A stretch of 64,000 bases of DNA from Chaetorhynchus papuensis (Eukaryota > Chordata > Aves > Passeriformes > Rhipiduridae), in NCBI GenBank assembly GCA_013396525.1, contig VWYX01000280.1:564226-628225 (forward strand), given 5' to 3'. How positions within the stretch are numbered: position 1 is the stretch's first letter; every line of letters begins with the position of its first letter. Below the pieces are notes generated by a model. The model was not told the DNA's origin. It ran no database searches and saw only the letters and a list, made by a program, of their open reading frames with translations. This document shows, in pieces, positions 60,986-64,000 of the stretch. The translations under genes and the position numbers were made by a program.

Positions 60986-61012
60986 GGTTTTGTTTGTTTG
61001 TTTGTTTGTTGT
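60986..61012. repeat. (TTTG)n microsatellite
   Basis: A tract of TTTG units (TGTTTGTTTGTTTGTTTGTT) within a longer G/T-rich stretch (about 60860-61020). Confidence 0.9.
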
Positions 61013-61439
61013 TTTTATTTTGCCTTTCCACCCCACTGCAAGTCGCCCTCTTCCCAAGTATCTCTAGCTGGTTGGTAAGCGGTGACCTTTGTTAATGCTA
61101 CTCCTCTCAGAAAGCGCGTTCCTCGCCCCTCGCCAGGCAGCTCTGACTGCTAGTTTGCGTGACCCCCTGCGGAATTCACGTTTTCCTCGAAGTCTTCATG
61201 AAAGTTTCGCCCCACTCTAGCGCGACGCCCCACCACGCAGCAGGGCTGGCATTGTGCTTCTCTCCCTCCTTAGTGTGTGCCAGGACAGGCGGTCAGAGAC
61301 ACCCAGAGTCACTTTCCGAGCGGGAAACCATGCATAATTTATTCCTGTCTTTTCCCTGTAATGCGGGTAATGCTTTATTCGGGCGAGGTGAACTAATCCT
61401 GCCGTTCGCACTTGCTCAACGGTGACCAGCATCCCGCGA

Positions 61440-61740
61440 ACGCCCCCTCCCCAAAAGCTTACTTTGGAGCAGTGCAAGCACTAGCAAACACTCTCCCCGG
61501 CCCGACCCCCTCCTCCGCCCGCAGTACCCGGGGAACGGCGGGGTACCCCGGCGCGGCAGACCCTGCGGCCACCCCTGTCCTCCCGACTGAGACGCGGCTC
61601 ACGGCGGGTTCCAGCGGCCGGGCGGCAGCGCCGTGTCCTCCGGACGGCTCTACATCGAAAAGTCGCGAAACGCCGGCGGGTTCGGGCCGGTTTCCAGACC
61701 GCCCCCCGCCCTGCCCGGTCCGCGGGGTTTCTTTGGCGCT
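61440..61740. promoter_or_regulatory. CpG-rich block
   Basis: CpG-dense sequence with no recognisable coding content; it lies next to the CpG-retaining AT-rich block at 61740-62160. Confidence 0.5.
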
Positions 61741-62160
61741 TTGGTCCCTTTCCGCTAAATGTTATTTGCAGCATATGTTTCGCACATTCATTCTGTTTCA
61801 GTCTATTTTTCTGGGCGCTAACTGCTAACACCTCATAGTCACCTTGAAATTTCCTCTGCTGTTTTGCAATTAAAAGCTTAATAGCCCTGGAAACGGAGTT
61901 CATGTGGCGCAGTTTACCATCGCCCCTTCGTCTGAAAAGCTTTCTGCTGGGATCCCATTATGTGCTTGAATAAACCTTTTCGGCGAGCAGAAATGGGAAC
62001 CGGGGTTGTCAGGTGTTGGGTTACAATGGACTTTCAGGCAGGGGACGTTTTGCTAACATAAATACGAATCTGGCCCTATGGGTAGGTGTTGTCAAATACT
62101 AGGACATGGAAACCATTCCCATCAAATATGAGAAAAGGATTACAGCATTATATCAAACGG
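61740..62160. promoter_or_regulatory. Candidate conserved non-coding element, DMRT1-DMRT3 interval
   Basis: An AT-rich, non-repetitive block that still retains CpGs, with TTTGCAATTAAAAGCTTAAT and similar motifs. It is flanked by CpG islands, an arrangement common at developmental regulators. Inferred. Confidence 0.35.
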
Positions 62161-62189
62161 TTATTTCAGCCTAAACGCCCGATGTGCAG

Positions 62190-62320
62190 CCAAGCGAGAG
62201 AGGGGCCCCCGGCCCTCAGCCAGCCTACCGCCGCGCCGGGCATCTCGGCTTGGGATCCGGCAGCCGCCCGGCGGGCTGCGGTGGCGGAGGCGCCCCGCAG
62301 GACCCTCTCCAGCTAGGGGG
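62190..62320. promoter_or_regulatory. Short CpG-rich block
   Basis: A CpG cluster (CCGCCGCGCCGGGC and similar). No coding signal is seen. Confidence 0.4.
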
Positions 62321-62729
62321 GAAGTAGGGTTTTCCACCACTGCTGCCCTCCCGCAGGCATTTGCACCCTGTTTCTTCGTTTTGAGGGAACGGATTTCCAA
62401 GAGTGGGTGCGCATCATCTTTTACGTAATTTTGTGATAGTTGAATGTTTGGTCCGCTTCTTTTCTTTTTGTCTCCTCTATGGGGACCCCCGAGTGTGCAA
62501 GAGACGCCGCGGGGGAGGCCAGTTGCGAGCTGCAGGGTTCAGTGCATGCACCCCGGCAGCAAAAAATGATGTTCTATTAGCGCTGCGAGAAAATGCACTG
62601 TTCCCCGTATCTGATCCAATTCACCTCCCCGGCTCAGTGCGATTTGCAGATGGAGTGCTCATCCTCCTTACACCTCTCGCACGGCCCTGGGGAGAAAGAT
62701 CGCTCTGAATCTCTCTTCCTCTAGAAGTA

Positions 62730-63250
62730 GAAAAGTAATGAGGAAAGAGCCTAGTAATGAAATACCGCGCAAATACCTTTTCAGCATACACTGTGCCTTT
62801 TATTCTCTCCGGCGGAATACTTCCCGACTTTTAAATCTGGTTTCGTTATTACGTAGCCTCGTTAAAAGCTTTATTTCGTGTAGCGGTTATGGTGGAGAGA
62901 TGCCTGGGAAGAGCAGGAGAGATCTTGAGGCAACGAAATGGGTTCGGGTCCAAGCAGCAGCCCCTGCCCGCCCGCGGACGCTACGCCGCGGGCAGATGAA
63001 CGCTAGCAGTAATTTGTTTTCCCCCAGCCAAAATGCATATAACTTTATCTTTCTTTTCCCCCCACCAATATATTTCATTTGGATTCAAGGTTCTCGCTGC
63101 CACACGGGAAATACCCGTGTTTCAGCGAGAAACCCGTCCGCGTACGGAAACGCAGAACATTGCGAGTCCGCCGTATCAGACTTATCATTTAGGTTTCAAG
63201 CAACCTGACTTGCCGTAAATGTAACGTTCCTTTCTATAGCCATCGTTTGC
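62730..63250. promoter_or_regulatory. Candidate conserved non-coding elements upstream of presumed DMRT3
   Basis: AT-rich blocks with many retained CpGs (for example TTTCGTTATTACGTAGCCTC and CCGTAAATGTAACG) surround a short CpG-rich core at 62940-63000 and a hairpin at 63091-63131. No ORF of note is present. The DMRT3 link rests on conserved DMRT1-DMRT3-DMRT2 gene order in vertebrates. Confidence 0.4.
63091..63131. repeat. Imperfect 18-bp inverted repeat with 5-nt loop
   Basis: TTCTCGCTGCCACACGGG (63091-63108) and CCCGTGTTTCAGCGAGAA (63114-63131) pair at 16 of 18 positions around AAATA. The two mismatches are adjacent, giving a small internal bulge. Confidence 0.9.
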
Positions 63251-63259
63251 GTTTAGGTA

Positions 63260-64000
63260 GCTGTCTTGCCGCGGAATGCAGGAGAGGCGGCGGAGCCCAC
63301 GGGGGCAGGTGCCTACCGCGGCTCTCCGGCTCTGCGGCGCGATCCCGCGGGGACGCGGCCGCAACCCGATTCCGCGCAGTTGTTTTGGGCAGCTCCTGGT
63401 CCCGAGCAGCTCCTGCTCCGGGCAGCTCTTAGCAGCTGCAAAACTTTGATAAAACTTTGATCTCGACTCCCCGCCACTACATCGCGGCGCTGGGCCACAG
63501 GCGGTAGCAGCCATACATCGTGCCGCGAGCCCAGCGTCCCGTGGGCTTTCGAGGCGGGGCCGACGCAGAGCCCGGAGAAACCTCCTAGACCACGCTCATC
63601 CCTCAGCCCCGGGTGCCTTCGGGGGGTGAGCCGTGCGGAGGCAGGGGGTGGGTGGCAACAGCCGCGGTCCCGGTCCCGGTCCACTCGGGGACGTACCCCT
63701 TCGGCACGGCACGGGCATCGCCGCCGCCCCGACGACGGGGCAGAGGCCCCCCCGCGCCTCTTCCCTCCCTCCCTTCCTTCCTNNNNNNNNNNNNNNNNNN
63801 NNNNNNNNNNNNNNNNNNNNNNNNNNNNNNNNNNNNNNNNNNNNNNNNNNNNNNNNNNNAGCGGGGCGGCGCGGGCAGCGGCAGTGTCGCTCCGACCGGC
63901 GGCAGCGCTCTGCCCGCCGGTGCCACCGCGGCGGGCGGTGCCTCTCCGCGCCGGCCTGGGGTCGGAGCCGCGCCCCCCGCAGAGCCTGCGGGCAGAGCCG
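63260..64000. promoter_or_regulatory. CpG island at the window end, possible DMRT3 5' flank
   Basis: Dense CpG sequence broken by an assembly gap. No DM domain and no ATG-led conserved frame can be read before the window ends, so if this is the DMRT3 promoter its first exon lies beyond 64000 or in the gap. Confidence 0.4.
63783..63859. other. Assembly gap (77 N)
   Basis: A run of 77 undetermined bases inside a CpG island, following a C/T-rich tract. A typical dropout in very GC-rich avian DNA. True length unknown. Confidence 0.99.

Noticed and set aside
63260..64000. DMRT3 first exon
   Set aside because: Expected next gene, but no second DM-domain motif (CARCRNHG) can be read before the end of the window.

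Overview
The window is a 64 kb piece of an avian genome carrying one complete protein-coding gene, DMRT1 (doublesex and mab-3 related transcription factor 1), on the plus strand, plus the start of the interval that normally leads to DMRT3. The organism call (bird) rests on two things seen here: several truncated CR1 retroposons with bird-type 3' ends (ATTCTATGATTC or its complement), and a DMRT1 protein that lines up with remembered bird DMRT1 along its whole length. DMRT1 is Z-linked in birds and is the leading dosage-dependent testis-determining gene. Z linkage cannot be read from this sequence and is inferred from the gene's identity.

Layout: 1-883 is a GC-rich, CpG-rich 5' flank and 5' UTR. 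The coding sequence joins 884-1168, 4310-4493, 23644-23927, 33384-33546 and 58519-58661. All four introns are GT-AG and the exon phases (0, 1, 0, 1) mesh to give 353 codons including TAG, a 352-residue protein with no frameshift or internal stop. Exon 1 holds the DM zinc module. The recognition helix runs across the exon 1/2 junction. Exons 2-5 hold the Ser/Thr/Pro/Tyr-rich DMRT1-specific region and the acidic C-terminus. Introns are about 3.1, 19.2, 9.5 and 25.0 kb. They contain CR1 fragments in both orientations, degraded LINE reverse-transcriptase remnants, two MIR-like SINE relics, simple repeats, a perfect 20-bp inverted repeat (39809-39854), and several stretches that look like conserved non-coding elements by composition.

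Exon 5 lies in a CpG island. The 3' UTR probably ends near 59375 after an AATAAA at 59352. A 25-base block carrying that signal is repeated exactly at 60779-60803. From about 59.8 kb to the end the sequence alternates between CpG islands and AT-rich, CpG-retaining blocks, with a second hairpin at 63091-63131 and an assembly gap (63783-63859). This looks like the regulatory interval 5' of DMRT3, but no DMRT3 exon is visible. Most other long open frames are antisense shadows in GC-rich DNA or lie in repeats.

No wholly new multi-gene system is visible. The items most worth checking are the Asn in the DM domain zinc site (Asn80), the two hairpins, the repeated poly(A)-signal block and the candidate regulatory elements.
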